A stretch of DNA of 64,000 nucleotides from Terfezia claveryi (taxonomy: Eukaryota; Ascomycota; Pezizomycetes; Pezizales; Pezizaceae): NCBI GenBank assembly GCA_015179025.1, contig WHUX01000096.1, forward strand, positions 62,001-126,000, read 5' to 3'. The position numbers and the translations under genes are program-made. Shown piece after piece: positions 1 to 11,105 of this stretch. The notes beneath the pieces are model-generated. The model ran no database searches. It was not told the DNA's origin and was given only the letters and a program-made list of their open reading frames with translations. The first letter of the stretch is position 1. Each line of letters begins with the position of its first letter.

Positions 1-290
1 TCGCATGTTCGAGATATCTGAATACTCATGTTCGAGATGTCTGAATACTCATGCTGGAGATGTCTGAATACTCATGCTAGAGATGTCTGAATACTCATGC
101 CGGAGATGTGTGAATATACATGCCGGAGATGTCTGAATTCGCATGTTCGAGATATCTGAATACTCATGTTCGAGATGTCTGAATACTCATGCTGGAAATG
201 TCTGAATGCTCATGCCGGAGATGTGTGAATATACATGCCGGAGATGTCTGAATTCGCATGTTCGAGATATCTGAATACTCATGCTTGAGA
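1..290. repeat. 23-bp tandem satellite with higher-order structure
   Basis: A 23-bp unit (variants of tactcatgctggagatgtct plus gaa) runs without break to about position 290, roughly twelve copies. A distinctive variant containing ttcgcatgttcgagatatc recurs at 1, 139 and 254, spaced 138 bp (6 units) and then 115 bp (5 units), so units are arranged in a higher-order pattern. ORFs across it are by-products of the repeat. Confidence 0.95.
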
Positions 291-1264
291 CATGCAGAGA
301 AAGGTTCTATAGCTCTGAAAGGTCTGCTCTGGGCATTGTGGAGCTGGGCGGAGCAAAGCAAAGGTATGGGCTAAACAAAGTGCTGTTGTTCTGTGTCAGT
401 ATCTGCTCCATTATCATTAAAAAAAAAAAAAAAAAAAAATATGAAATGCAGCTCATAACAACGCTAGTACCTCCGAAACAGGCTATGCACACGCTAACAT
501 CTCCGGGAATCTTGGCACCGGAGATGATTTCGGAGATGATTTCGGAGGTGTATTGTCCCAGACTCTCTTCCGATTAAATCGCAGAAGCGAACGCCAAGAT
601 CAGGCTATTGTCTGGGTACGAGAACACCCGAGTGTCGTATTGTATTATTGTTCTTATTGTTATTGTTCATCGTTATCTCTCTTCGTTCCCATTTTGAGAG
701 TCGGATAGATTCTCGTCCGACTCTCGTTATGGACACCATTGTCTTCGTCATCACCTGTGATCGCAGGTGATAGGGGGTTGCCTTCGTGTTGCCTATCTCG
801 GGAAGCTTATTCCCATTGTCAGTCTTGGCTCGGTAAGCCAATATGTATATACTTACCTATAGCCCCTTGCCCTCGTACTGTCGTTGGATCCCTATCCAAC
901 GTCTTGTATGCTAGATATAGACCTTGCTTCTTACTCTCAAGATCGGTGCACCTCCCTCGTGCACCCCCCTTGCCTAGTCTCGTCTCCGTAGCCCTGCCGC
1001 CAACCTTGCGAACCCTCCTTCGTTAACTCTAATACACGCGGCAAAGCTTCTGTGTGTCTTGCCCTCCGTGACATCGTCCGTGACATCCGTGACAGGTGTC
1101 CGTGACAGCTTCCCATTGCCCCTGAATCACACACGTAGTCATTCCTACATGTGCGACCCCCCCTTGCCCATTGCCCAGGTGTACCCCTTGGTCGCCTTGA
1201 ACCCCAGAGCCTTCGTTACAGTCTCACTGTGGGCCCTGGCCTCTCACGAATTTAATTTTCTCAC
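291..1264. other. No gene recognised
   Basis: Contains a poly-A run near 419-440 (possible decayed retroposon tail). Short ORFs on both strands have no recognisable domains. Confidence 0.5.
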
Positions 1265-1765
1265 TGTGGGCCCGGAACAAGTATATGAGGTGAATTACAA
1301 TAGTAAATACAGGAGTAAGTGAGATAAATATAATAGTAAATAATATAGTGAGTATGTAGTGAATATATGAGTAAATAATACAGTAAGTATGAAAGTAAGT
1401 ATATAGTGAATACAAGAGTGAGTAATATAGTGAATATTAGAATAAGCATGTGAGGTGAATACAATAGTAAATATGTAAAGTGAATAACATAGTAAGATGC
1501 AGTAGATATAAGAGTGAATACAAGAGTGAACATATAAGGTAAATATAAGAGTAAATAACATAGTGAGTATGAGAGTGAGCATGCAATGAATATAAGAGTG
1601 AATATAGGAGTAAGTAAGTTGAATACAAGAGTAAATAACACAGTAAGTATGAGAGGAAGCATGTGGTGAATATAAAAGTAAATACAGGAGTAAGCATGTA
1701 AGGTAAATACAATAGTGAATAATATAGTGAGCATGCAGTGAATACAATAGTGAGTACAGTCTAGT
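1265..1765. repeat. C-depleted degenerate minisatellite
   Basis: About 500 bp built from loosely repeated words such as gtgaataca, agtaaata, atagtgagta and gagtaagta, with very little C on the plus strand. Several long overlapping minus-strand ORFs exist only because tta, cta and tca are rare on the plus strand; their Ile/Tyr/Leu/Ser-rich products are not genes. Confidence 0.85.
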
Positions 1766-1789
1766 AAGTTTATTTATGTGAGTGATAGT

Positions 1790-1995
1790 GTGAACAAAAG
1801 AGCACGTAATAATGTGAACTAACTATTGTGTATATATTTGGTTCACATAATACCTCATACAAACATAGGTGAATAAAAATCATTCACATAAAGATTTACA
1901 TTACTCACTATATCACTCACAACTCTCATTACTGTGTGAAGGTCAATTCACATTACTCACTCCATATTCACTTTTTTAATTCACTCCCATACTAA
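1790..1995. repeat. Inverted, G-poor arm of the same minisatellite family
   Basis: Words such as attcacata, ttactcacta and actcactcc are the reverse complements of the words in the preceding block. The two blocks therefore form a large, imperfect inverted repeat about 30-700 bp apart. Confidence 0.6.
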
Positions 1996-2444
1996 GTTTG
2001 TACCATAGTGAAAGTCCCTCGTCTGATAAATAAATGCCCGGCCGAAGAGACCTCATGAGTAAATAGCTCTGACAGGGGATGAAAGTTTAGCAATGGATGG
2101 AGCGCTGTATCCAAGTTTAAAAGCCAAGCTGAGATCCAGCACTGTATGATTTTTATTCATTCCTCAATATCGATACATCACAATATCTGCCTTCGGTTTT
2201 GTACTGCTACCTACCTTACTTTATATGTTATTATTTTACTATTTTTTTCTCATGTTTAACTCAAGTGTCTTCTAGTGCTCAAACGTCAAGCAATGTGCCA
2301 GGCACAGCTTCAGGCTGGGGCTTCCGCGGCACAGCTAGAGACCCTACCTCAAACCTATGGAACCTTGTACGGATGGAATATATGAAACCTTTCATCGATA
2401 CCTGCGTGAAATTCCATATCGCTTTCAATTTGATGATGCTTGCT
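1996..2444. other. No gene recognised
   Basis: AT-rich. The only ORF of note (2199-2453, plus) has no recognisable domain. Confidence 0.5.
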
Positions 2445-2682
2445 ACTTTCTAGAAATAATAAAAGAAACAAACAAAAAAAAATGAACATATATCAATAGC
2501 TTACAAGATGACCTATGGTCCCAATTATTTGGTTCGCTATCTAGGGCCCCAAGATATTCATCCTAGCTTGGGTAGAACGAAATTGAGTGAGAGGAACATT
2601 TAGAGAACCGATTGACAGTATAGGATGCCACAGCTCACCACCACTGACACCTCTCCTGTATACCCACTGGTGTCGGGCACAG

Positions 2683-3132
2683 TTATTTGCGTGGCTGGCG
2701 GATAGTGACGTGAGTGGGAGGCATCGGAGCCCTAGCCCAAGATTTCTGTGGGACCGAGGAAGTGTTGGTGACTGGGGGAGATGGATTGCCCATGATGCCG
2801 GCGGTGTTGGGAGTTTTTGGACCCGCTTTGGAGGTCTTTTGAACCCATGGATTATGGGATTTTGTGGCTTGTGGGGGAGTCTTCTGCGCGTTGAGGCCGA
2901 TGCTTGATACGCATGCGGTGACTGGCGTGGGTTTGTGTTCTACCGCTCGTACTGGCTTCCATTCGTTCTCATCGTCCTCCACATCTGAACTCTCTGCTTT
3001 ATCCTGGTCCTCCTCATCTGAATCCTGGAATGGGCAGTCTTCCACATGCCCAGCGGAGATATCTCGTCCCCGACAACGGTTGTAGTCACATTGGACGTGA
3101 GTGAAGAATTTGCATCCTCTTGGCTTAGACAT
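2683..3132 (-). CDS. Small acidic protein with N-terminal HCCHC metal-binding-like motif, copy A
   Basis: 149-aa ORF starting MSKPRGC. An upstream in-frame ATG at 3240 would add 36 residues, but MSKPRG is the start shared with the other two copies and follows the conserved leader. Residues 12-33 hold H12-x2-C15-x4-C20-x8-H29-x3-C33, compatible with a small zinc-binding fold. An acidic stretch (about 35-60, rich in D, E, S) follows, then a low-complexity P/T/N/K linker, and a C-terminal block SWARAPMPPTHVTIR shared by all copies. No signal peptide or membrane segment. I do not recognise the family. The same motif and spacing open the extra ORF of the gypsy element at 55362-56570. Function unknown; a nucleic-acid or protein adaptor role is only a guess. 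Confidence 0.75.
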   Translation of the reverse strand: MSKPRGCKFFTHVQCDYNRCRGRDISAGHVEDCPFQDSDEEDQDKAESSDVEDDENEWKPVRAVEHKPTPVTACVSSIGLNAQKTPPQATKSHNPWVQKTSKAGPKTPNTAGIMGNPSPPVTNTSSVPQKSWARAPMPPTHVTIRQPRK

Positions 3133-3287
3133 TTTGATAAAGAGTAAAAAGCCTAGGGGCAAAGATGTTCGAAGGTAAGATTGGTAATGGACTAAGGTAG
3201 AAACCTGTTGGATCTTTCGTAGAGTACTTGATGATGTCAATGTCTCTGGAGGACTGAGTCTGATGTGAGGAAGGGGTAGAACAGTCC

Positions 3288-3295
3288 CTTATATA
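3288..3295 (-). promoter_or_regulatory. TATA box of copy A gene
   Basis: TATATAAG on the minus strand about 156 bp upstream of the MSKPRG start, at the same relative place as in copies B and C, and embedded in a conserved context (ATATAAGGGACTG-like). Confidence 0.6.
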
Positions 3296-3888
3296 CAGAT
3301 TTTTGTGTCAATTGTATGCAAATGCGTTCAGTATACCAATTACCTATTGAGTTCACACTGACTGAATACAAAACCTTTCTGCTATTTGGGAGAAACCTTT
3401 TGAAATAAACCTGGAAAGGTTAACTTAACATCATTGCAGTAGAGCCTAACCCATTAGTCACAATACTTTACCCAATATTGTTCATCAATGAACATTAGGT
3501 TTTGGGATTGGAATGGATTATCATGGAGATTCACACATTTTTTTGTGGTAACTCAGTACTCGTATACAAACTATTTTCCTTGTGACGACGGCCGAGTGGG
3601 TACCCGGCTGGGTTGTCCAACCCGTCCCGTGATTCACACCATTCCACGTGTTGCTCTCGAGTTACCCGGCAATGAAGTGAACGACCAATAGAATTTGCGG
3701 AGTCACAATGGAGGTCGGAATGTAGTCACAGACTGCATTTACTTTCCAACGCAGTCTTAGGCCTTATTATTCTAATCCCCGTACTTCCAGATTCATTACA
3801 ATTAGACATTTTATGATGGGCCAGAAAAAAAGTTTTAGCGGTCATAGGTAGTATTACCATGAGTTCGTAGACCACGTCCTTCTCATGC

Positions 3889-4891
3889 ACATCCTTGTGT
3901 TGCAGTCCCCAGTTGATATTAATTTTCATTCTCGGTGCCATATTTGGGGGCTCTCCAGCCACCTGTGGCTCTGTCAATTAGAGTGCCAATACATTTCCCA
4001 ACCCTACTGTGACATGTTGGTCCATAGTTTGAATATACAGATACGTAAGTCCTTTGGAGGAAGCATGAACGTAACAAATCCTGTATTTATTGTACACCTT
4101 ACTGTTCATTCAGGTTTGAATAGATCGCTCTTTTGGCAGTGCAAAATGCGGAGAAACTAGCCTATATCGTGCAATGCAAAGAAATCGGGGATGGGAAAGG
4201 AAGGGAGTGGTAGGGGAGGGGACTTTTCTTATAAAACTGTATCTAAGTGAAGAGATCGGAGCTCGTGCGGCCAGGAGTGGAAGTATCAGCTGTGCCTCCG
4301 CATATTGATGTGCACCCTCGCTATAGGTGTACATACATATATAGCTTGAATAAGGTACTGATTTACCAGAAAACAAAATGTCGCTCCTTACTTACCTAAC
4401 ACTCATTTTTGTCGCTTAGTCATATCTACAGGCTTGCCCCAAAACAGGTCAGAGTCAAAAAGGGTAGTGTACTAACCCGGAAAGGCCAGGTACTAACCTT
4501 ATCGATATGAAGCTCAACCTTACCTGTTCTCCTCATCTTGATACCGCCCTACCTGTCCTGCATCCACTCTACCCTAATCGCATTCCGCAAGCATTCCTTA
4601 CACGCACTTTACCTAGCTTGATGCTCGATTTCCCTGACATAGCCTCCATAGCACCGATATATATTGTAACATGTATTTACCTAGGCCTATACATATAGTT
4701 TACCTACATCTTGTTCGGATATGAAAGCCGCACCCCAACGCTTTTCCCGTGATACGACAACCGGTACCTTCCGAAGACTGTAAGAAAGAGTTGTCTCCGT
4801 ATGAGAGAGCACGGATCAATGGACTGCGACAAGGTGAATATTTATGGGGTATCAAGGGGCTTCCTGAGGTTGCCAAGTCAACTGCTCGTTA
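3889..4891. other. No gene recognised
   Basis: No domain-bearing ORF on either strand. Confidence 0.5.
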
Positions 4892-4963
4892 CAGCTCTTC
4901 CTGGTCCCCTTACTGGGACCGAATAAGAGTAACGAGTATTTAAAAAAAAATTTAAAAAAAAAA
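4892..4963 (+). mobile_element. 5'-truncated LINE/SINE tail with 12-bp target duplication
   Basis: A 72-bp insert, flanked by direct repeats AACTGCTCGTTA at 4880-4891 and 4964-4975. It ends in an A-rich tail and carries the hairpin GGTCCCCTTACTGGGACC plus the GAATAAGAGTAACGAGTATT block found at many LINE 3' ends in this window. Target duplication plus poly-A is direct evidence of target-primed retrotransposition. Confidence 0.9.
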
Positions 4964-4975
4964 AACTGCTCGTTA

Positions 4976-5488
4976 ATTAAACGGCCGACAAGGAAAATGT
5001 GCGAGCCGATGGACAAGCTTCCCCGAGGTCAACCACACAAGACCACTAAACCAGAGGACCCCTGGAAACCTACGATGTGTTGTGATAAGACATAGGCCCC
5101 ATTATCTCAGTGCGAACAATCAAAAGTCGTTTTCATGAGGCCCACATCAAAAATGGATTGCTGCGAGACCTTTACTTGAGGGCTTCCAAGCTGAGGTACG
5201 GTTGTTGTGGGCCCTGGAGCATCGTGATTTGCTCCCTAATTTCGTTGACTAAAAATATCTAGTCTCCTAGAGTCTCAAGAAAACACATATCGAGCTTAAT
5301 TCCACTAGTGCAATAACCTAATCTCAGCTGAAAGTCATATAGTCTACGCCGAAGGGGACCCGAAATCAAGTTCAGGGTACTGTTGAGTACCCAGCGAAAA
5401 GAATTCACCGGTACTATACCAAAGGTTGTGGTAGGCACTTTTACTACAGCATGGGAATGCTTGTGTCACGTTGGAATTATTCTTATCT
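4976..5488. other. No gene recognised
   Basis: No supported feature. Confidence 0.4.
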
Positions 5489-5821
5489 TCAAAAAGTAGA
5501 TACAAGAATGTCCTTGGAACGTACTGGTATCTCTGAAATGGAAAACAAATCTAGTCCTTGGTATATCTGCCCTAATGACTGCCTGGACTCGTCGAGGCAT
5601 ACAATGAGGTTGTCCAAGAACTCATCAGGAATTCTCTCCGGTGAGTAAGGAGGCCATTTCATCACCTTATACCCCATCTCCTGAAAATATTTCTGGATGA
5701 GAGTATTGTCTTGCATAAAGATATAGGCATCATCTAACTCGACAGGCAGCTTCAAGTCATTAGAGTAATTCATAGGCATACTGTATATATGGTACTTTCG
5801 CTGTGCATATAGATGCTGCAA
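5489..5821 (-). pseudogene. Tc1/mariner transposase fragment
   Basis: 110-codon minus-strand ORF with the second-Asp signature of Tc1/mariner DDE transposases: an FMQDN block, then a VMKWPPYSP block (family pattern MQDNAxxH ... WPPYSPDLNPIE). Here the H of QDNAxxH and the DLNPIE segment are altered (the text reads QDNTLIQ and PERIPDEF), and the N-terminal DNA-binding region and first Asp are missing. It is a decayed internal piece, not an active gene. I found no terminal inverted repeats around it. Confidence 0.8.
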
Positions 5822-6600
5822 AGCTCCCCTTCACCACAGAAACTGCCAACCAAGGCCAGGAGTTTTATTTATTTTAAACTATAGCTATACAATATCTGGC
5901 AATTCATATTTCCCGGGAAAGGAATTGACATGTCAGAGTCCAGTTTTCTTTTCTTTTCTTTAAACATTTACATTTCATTCCAACTCATTTATCTACAGCG
6001 TATCAGTTCCTAAATAACGCCTTCATAAACTCGGTTGGCTCATCTTCGTCCTCTCAGTCGCTCCCACCATAATTCATAAGCGGTACATAGCGTGCTATCT
6101 TCTAAACACTTCAAACTGATGTTTCCACCTTCCCCTCACCCTTCCTTTAGATTATATCCTGCATCGCTCGGTCGCCACAACATTATCCCCTCTATTGTCT
6201 TCCTTGCGGGGATTCCTGTACCTATTGGTAGGGCTACTTTTAGTGCAGTAAATCTCCAACTGCAAGCTTCCGCTGTAACCTCCTCCATACAGCCCATCCT
6301 TGTCCTCATAATTAGTGGTGACTAATGCATGGCAGCTCTAGTTGATAGAACCAGGGACGCAAATACTGAAAAGCAGGGGTGCAGGCCAAAGCTATAAGGG
6401 CCTGGTTTCACATGTGTTTTTCACCTTATAATTGGTAGTAGGGCATATGGCAGACGATCAGATTCCTTAAAAACAGGTAGGCATTTAGTAATCCCCAGTC
6501 AGCGCTTTCATCCGACAACACCGTGCAGGTTTCATCGCTGTTGAACTTGACCGGGCAAGGATTTTTCACCTGGGTCCACGGCCCCTCGCTATTGGTCACA
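5822..6600. other. No gene recognised
   Basis: May include the 5' untranslated region of the LINE unit that follows. No start signal could be identified. Confidence 0.4.
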
Positions 6601-6641
6601 TTTGAAGTTCTAATTTGAAGGGTATAGAGCGGCTCGTTGCA

Positions 6642-8465
6642 ATGCCAACTATCAGAGTAGCAGATCTAAGGGTAGCGACAATGCCGAAATCGGGAAAGGG
6701 CAGAGGCCGGAAAACTGGCGGTTCTCAACGCCAGTTAGGTACACCCGGTCTATCAAATGCTCCACCGAAATACAAGACACCGGAGCCTAAGCAAAAGCAA
6801 CTTGCAACCCCATCGGCAGCCCCGAAAGCAGTTCGTAAGGCTCCAGTACAGTTACCTCTGAGGACATCAAGGTTGATTGAAGAGGAAAAGGAAAGGGAAG
6901 AGGAAAAGGAAAGGGAAAAGGAGGAGTTGAGAGATAGGAAGAAGGATTGCCTACCTGTAGGTAACTCAGATGACGACATGATTATGAGGGACCCGATGGG
7001 CGAGGAGGAAAGCGAGGAGGAGGATGAACTCACATGCGGTCCATGGGTAGCTAAGGGAAATGCACCCGTATATCTGGACTAAGATGATGAGAGGGAGTTA
7101 GATGGGTAGGGAGAGGAAGAAATGCGGAAAAGGCGAGACAGGTTGTCAAAGGATGAATGGAGGGATGTTGGAGAATTTCTCTTAACAATTTTGGCGAATT
7201 TTCTGAATAAAGGAGGTCCCTCCGGACAAGATGGGATTTTAGCAGAAATTCTAGGAGAAGATGATGATGAAGATGCTGCTGAAAATGGAGAAGACGGTAA
7301 GACCGCAGTCTTTATGCAGCTATATACTCTACAGGAGCAGTTAGAAGAGGGGGAATCAAATGAGCTAGAGGAGTTGGAAAAGGAGAGGGATAGCTTAAGA
7401 AAGAAGGTGAAGTTCTTGGAGCTTGCACAGGAGATGTGCATGAAGGAAGAGAAGAAAGGAGAAGCAGGAATTGCAGGAGCAAAGTTGGAAAAGTTGTCTA
7501 ACTTCCTAGTAGAAAAGATCCGATGCTCACCAGGAAGACCCTTAGAAACATTGATAGGGGCAGTCTCTGATCACTTAGAGACCCTGGAAGTAAGGTCAAT
7601 GGAGGACCCCAAGTTCAAGAATCTGAAGTCGGAGACATTGAGAAAGACGAAGAAGCTGAAGAAGGTGGAAACTGAGAAGAAAGCGTTGGTTGAGGAGAAG
7701 AAAAAGCTGGAAGAGATGCTGGCTACGGTACAGAGAGAGCTGGAGCAAGCACGAGCCTCCACCCATATACCAGAGCCAGTCAAGGGGATAGAGGTTGCAG
7801 AGGTTGGTATCCAAGCATCCCTAGTTATGGTAGATGCAGCAACTGAACCACAAGAGGAGATACCGGTGGAGGAGAAGGAGAAGAAGGGGAAGAGGCAGAG
7901 CAAGGGGAAAGGAAAGGAAAAGGAAGGGGCTAAGCACAGCATCCAGATACAGGAGGATGTGGAGATGGCTAATGAAGAAAGGTTTTCCCTGTATGAGGAC
8001 CTATCCGAGGCCCCGGTGACACCTCCTGTCACCAAAAAACAACCTACTAAACGTCAAGTGGGACCCAAGGCAGCGAAACCCCCAACTGCCAAACACAAGA
8101 AGCCAACAAAGCCGGTCAAAGAGATGGAGGAGTACATTGACACTAGGGCATTTGTGGTGCATGGAATACCCTGCCAGAGGCCCGTGGCAGACACAAAACA
8201 GGATGTGAGAGAAACAGTAATGCGAGGGGTTATAGGAGCACGATGGCTCCTGGGAGGTCAGAGGAGAATGGGTAAGGCCACCAGTTCGGTGGTTATTTTC
8301 CTTAAGAGTCCGGTCTCTTTTCATGTACAGGGTAGTCACATGAGGATGAAGGTACGCGGACACTGGTTGCCTGTGGATGTATATGATTTTGAGAGGGGTA
8401 GGGTGAGGCCGGAGGTTAGAGGCACAGATGTAGGTTCCGACTCAGGTTCCGACATGGGTTGGTAA
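6642..8465 (+). pseudogene. LINE ORF1 (gag-like) protein, two premature stops
   Basis: One continuous frame of about 600 codons interrupted only by TAA at 7080 and TAG at 7110. The parts are a basic N-terminus (PKSGKGRGRKTGG), an E/K/R-rich helix with repeated EEKEREEEKE, acidic segments, a long coiled coil (about 7360-7750), a K-rich linker (KGKRQSKGKGKEKEG), and a C-terminal domain with FVVHGIPC, GARWLLGGQRRMGKATSS and VVIFLKSPVS. That C-terminal pattern (hydrophobic strand, ARWL, KxxSS, VVxFL) is typical of fungal LINE ORF1 proteins, which bind RNA and accompany the reverse transcriptase. Both stops fit single C-to-T or G-to-A changes, so the copy is recent but dead as read. ATG at 6642 or 6681 is the likely start. 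Confidence 0.75.
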
Positions 8466-8526
8466 TTTGGGTCATTTTCACAGATTCTTTACGTTGGGGA
8501 GATACAGATGTATGTAGCTCTTCCTG

Positions 8527-8635
8527 TTGTTCCGTGGGTGTACCGAGTCTTTAGAGGCGAGGGAACGGGGCCGTTGCATGACATTATGTCGAATCGACGT
8601 AGAGACTTTTTGAAAAAAAAAAAAAAAAAAAAAAA
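8527..8635 (+). repeat. LINE 3' tail, family 1
   Basis: CCGTGGGTGTACCGAGTC block, then a GTCG-AAT-CGAC mini-hairpin and GTAGAGACT, ending in about 23 A residues. Two further copies in the window (10719-10820 and 51138-51188). Confidence 0.8.
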
Positions 8636-9216
8636 GTCTCTTTGCAAAAAGAAATCCAAGGAAAATAAGACTCCTGCCACGTCTGCCTTGCCCGATCTTC
8701 CTCCGAACCTAGGAAATACCAAATTCCCTGTCATGGCGACGTGGAAGTTGGGGCAACCAGGGATTACAGTAAGTACCTATGGAGTAAGGCAGAAAGACCA
8801 ATGGTTGGATATTGCCAGAATTGCGAGTCGTCTGATTCATTTACTAATATTATTGTGTTGCATATATTCCTGGATGGCCCCAACTAGATGAAGCAAAGAG
8901 CATGCAGTTCAAGTGGAATTAATGAGGAGCAGATTCAAGAGAACAGCTACAATCTCTAAAGTTAATATTTCCAAATATATACAACCGAAAAAAGAATATG
9001 CAACAATTCGAGGGATTATCACCAAGTGAGGGAAAGGAATGAAAGGAATATTTGAAGAACTACCAAAATATTTTGGCGACCAATAGCCCCTAAACTTGGC
9101 TGAACCCCACCCAGGACGGTACAAGCCAAGATAACAGATCGAAAAACCCAAGAAATTAGCGGATAACCAATCAATGAAAGTAACAAAAAAGTACGCAGCT
9201 GTAGTGTCTCCGAATG
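8636..9216. other. No gene recognised
   Basis: No domain-bearing ORF. Confidence 0.4.
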
Positions 9217-9507
9217 TCATCCGCTTTGCCGCTCTTGCTGTGTCTCGACGTCTTCGTCTTGCTCACAAACTGTATCCACCCTCACTTCAATCCATGCCAA
9301 CCGTATCTCTGCTGATCTTTCTGGTTCGGTGTCCTCATAAACCATATCCCCCTCATCAGACCCGTCGTCCTCCTCCTCCTCATCAGAATACATAGTACTC
9401 GCCGAAGTATATTCCTCACTTCCCGTATCATATCCCGATTCAGAAAGTGTTGACTCCGATGGGGAAGGAGGTTGCTGGTTTACGGGGCCTATATGGTGAA
9501 TCAGCAT
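9217..9507 (-). CDS. Uncharacterised acidic ORF
   Basis: 96-aa minus-strand ORF (the frame stays open to about 9555) with a Ser/Asp/Glu-rich centre (SDEEEEDDGSDEGDMVYED) and a C-terminal stretch EIRLAWIEVRVDTVCEQDED. The composition differs from the neighbouring random ORFs, so it may be an exon of a decayed gene or element. No domain recognised, no promoter found, and it overlaps nothing else. It may be non-coding. Confidence 0.25.
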   Translation of the reverse strand: MLIHHIGPVNQQPPSPSESTLSESGYDTGSEEYTSASTMYSDEEEEDDGSDEGDMVYEDTEPERSAEIRLAWIEVRVDTVCEQDEDVETQQERQSG

Positions 9508-9529
9508 CCCATTGTGATGGGGATGTCCT

Positions 9530-9690
9530 TCTACTTGTTCGAGATAACCAAGTCATTACTTCACACAATACAATACATGCACTCACTGTGTATACGAACA
9601 TCTTCTTCTCTTCATATTCCTCTCTCTAGTGACCAACTCGCTCTGTTCGTACCTTCCTTCAGTGGTCACTTGGATCTCTCCGCTCGCCTG
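9530..9690 (+). repeat. Dispersed module shared with 22013-22150
   Basis: Starts near CTTGTTCGAGATAAC, continues with atacatgcactcactg-like text, and ends at GGTCACTTGGATCTCTCCGC. The reverse strand of 22013-22150 has the same order of words (gttcgagataac, atacatgcac, cacttggacctctccgctcg). Probably a solo terminal repeat of an unidentified retroelement. Confidence 0.55.
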
Positions 9691-10014
9691 TTGCTATTCC
9701 TATTCCTATAAAAAGTTAGCTCATGGAATAGGGTTGATCAATAGCCATCATGTCGTTTTTCACTTGGGCTCTATTGTCAGCCCACCCGTTGCAATATGCC
9801 AACCGAGTCTCTTAATATGCATGCCCACCGACACATATATTCTCCACGCCCAGCCAGAGGAGGTTAGAGAAGAGCTGACGGGATTCTTAGAAATAGTTTT
9901 AGGTCCCGGTACTATGCCAATTGGTAGGCTCGTTGGATTTAATTCTCGATTCCATATTTATTTTCCTCTTGATTTTCTTGAACTTTTTGATATCTGGTAT
10001 TCTGGTATGGCCTG
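9691..10014. other. No gene recognised
   Basis: No supported feature. Confidence 0.4.
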
Positions 10015-10179
10015 TTAATCAGCGTAGGTCTTGACAATTGACAAGCACTGATGCATCTTGGAAAAATATTTGCTTATTTTAACTCTCCTGCGATCTAGTC
10101 TCAACATAGTCCTAGAGGAGACCATGCGGAATGGAAGGTCCTCATCGTGACGAATTCTCAAGCGGCAATTGCGGCTGTC

Positions 10180-10820
10180 AGAGGGACAGGCAGAAGAGGA
10201 AAGGCAACACAAGAGGCGTTTTTTGGGGGGGACTGTTAGACTCGGCTGAGTAAAGGCGCACGTCGGCATACCTGGCAATGAACGAGCAGTTGCCCTGGGG
10301 AAATCGGGTGCGGGGGAGCTATACCGGGAGAATCCCCTCATCACAGATGGCGTCTGAAGGCGGAATCGAGGAGAAGGCGGGAGGCGGAGAGGAGAATAGC
10401 GGGAGCGGGAGGGAGTAGAGGAGTTTGGTGGGGGAGGACGGCTCGGATTAATTATGTCAACTGTAGGACCGGGAAATGGAACCTCCCAACTTGAATCCTG
10501 GCGAGCGAAGTTGGGTGACACAGTTGATCCTAGTTGCCGAACGTGTGGCAGATATGTGGAAACAGGCAGGCGTGTGTCCAAGCAGGGAGGAGATCGGTAG
10601 GAGGTGGAGAAGTTGGGAGGGGATGGATGAGCGGGGGAGGTGGCTCAAGAAGGTGAACAACGGGGGTGAATTTCTGTTTTGATAATTCTAGGCTCGGGGG
10701 CAGGATTATCTAGCCTGTTATCCCGTGGGTGTATCGAGTCTTGTCAAAGATGAGGGAACAGGGCCGTCTCATAGCCTTAGGCTCCACAGAACGTATAGAC
10801 CTTATTAAAAAAAAAAAGAA
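10180..10820 (+). pseudogene. LINE ORF2 C-terminal relic (RNase H end, zinc knuckle) with 3' tail
   Basis: Plus-strand fragments in shifting frames read HVGIPGNE (the end of a LINE RNase H domain, family pattern KAHxGxxGNExAD), then DPSCRTCGRYVETGR (first half of a Cys-rich C-terminal knuckle), and REEIGRRWRSWEGMDERGRWLKK. The last block is close to GRRWSSWEQADEKDRWLRK in the relic at about 32 kb, so both belong to one LINE family. The coding part ends near 10682. From about 10719 the CCGTGGGTGTATCGAGTC tail and poly-A (about 10805-10817) follow. Frameshifts and stops make it non-functional. Confidence 0.75.
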
Positions 10821-11105
10821 AAGAGGTCCATGGCAGGGGACTGTTTGTGAGAAAGTTGGGTGCAGTTGGCGAAGTTGGTGAAGTCGGTTAAGTGGAGGCT
10901 AGAAAGTCAGCCAAGCCACGCACATGGGAACATAACCTCTTTCACATTGATGGCTGCATCCTTATAGCTTAGTCATATATAATATGTTTCACCAAACATC
11001 AAAATTCAAATATTAAGATGCACAGAGCTATTAAGTTCTCACATAGGCTTCGCTCCCATTGGGGCTAACTTTTATAAGTAAATAAAACCAGAAACAGCTA
11101 TATCC
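10821..11105. other. No gene recognised
   Basis: Target region of the copia element. Ends TATCC, the left target duplication. Confidence 0.5.

Larger units (their letters stand above)
2445..3888 (-). repeat. Dispersed gene-bearing unit, copy A
   Basis: Reverse-strand copy of a roughly 1.4-kb unit also present at 27950-29285 (minus) and 49433-50835 (plus). Homology starts with the aaggacgtggt.ta.gaactcatgg stretch near 3888, runs through a TATA box and one small ORF, and ends in an A/T-rich stretch near 2445. Ends were set by eye against the other copies. I saw no terminal inverted repeats or long target duplication, so how it disperses is unknown. Confidence 0.75.
6600..8635 (+). mobile_element. 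ORF1-only LINE derivative (half-LINE)
   Basis: A LINE ORF1 reading frame (about 6642-8465) is followed within about 60 bp by a LINE 3' tail and poly-A. There is no endonuclease or reverse transcriptase between them. The tail (from CCGTGGGTGTACCGAGTC, about 8533) matches the tail of the LINE relic ending at about 10820 and a truncated copy at 51138-51188. The 5' end is not defined and I found no flanking target duplication. A chance tail insertion next to an ORF1 relic is therefore the alternative to a true non-autonomous element. Confidence 0.6.

Noticed and set aside
1224..1747. Four long overlapping minus-strand ORFs rich in Ile, Tyr and Leu
   Set aside because: They arise from a C-poor tandem repeat that lacks stop triplets on that strand; no domain and no codon structure.
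7571..8363. Minus-strand Ser-rich ORFs opposite LINE ORF1
   Set aside because: Shadows of the E/K-rich coding strand.
8489..8891. ORFs through the poly-A at 8613-8635 (Phe- or Lys-run proteins)
   Set aside because: They are translations of a LINE tail.
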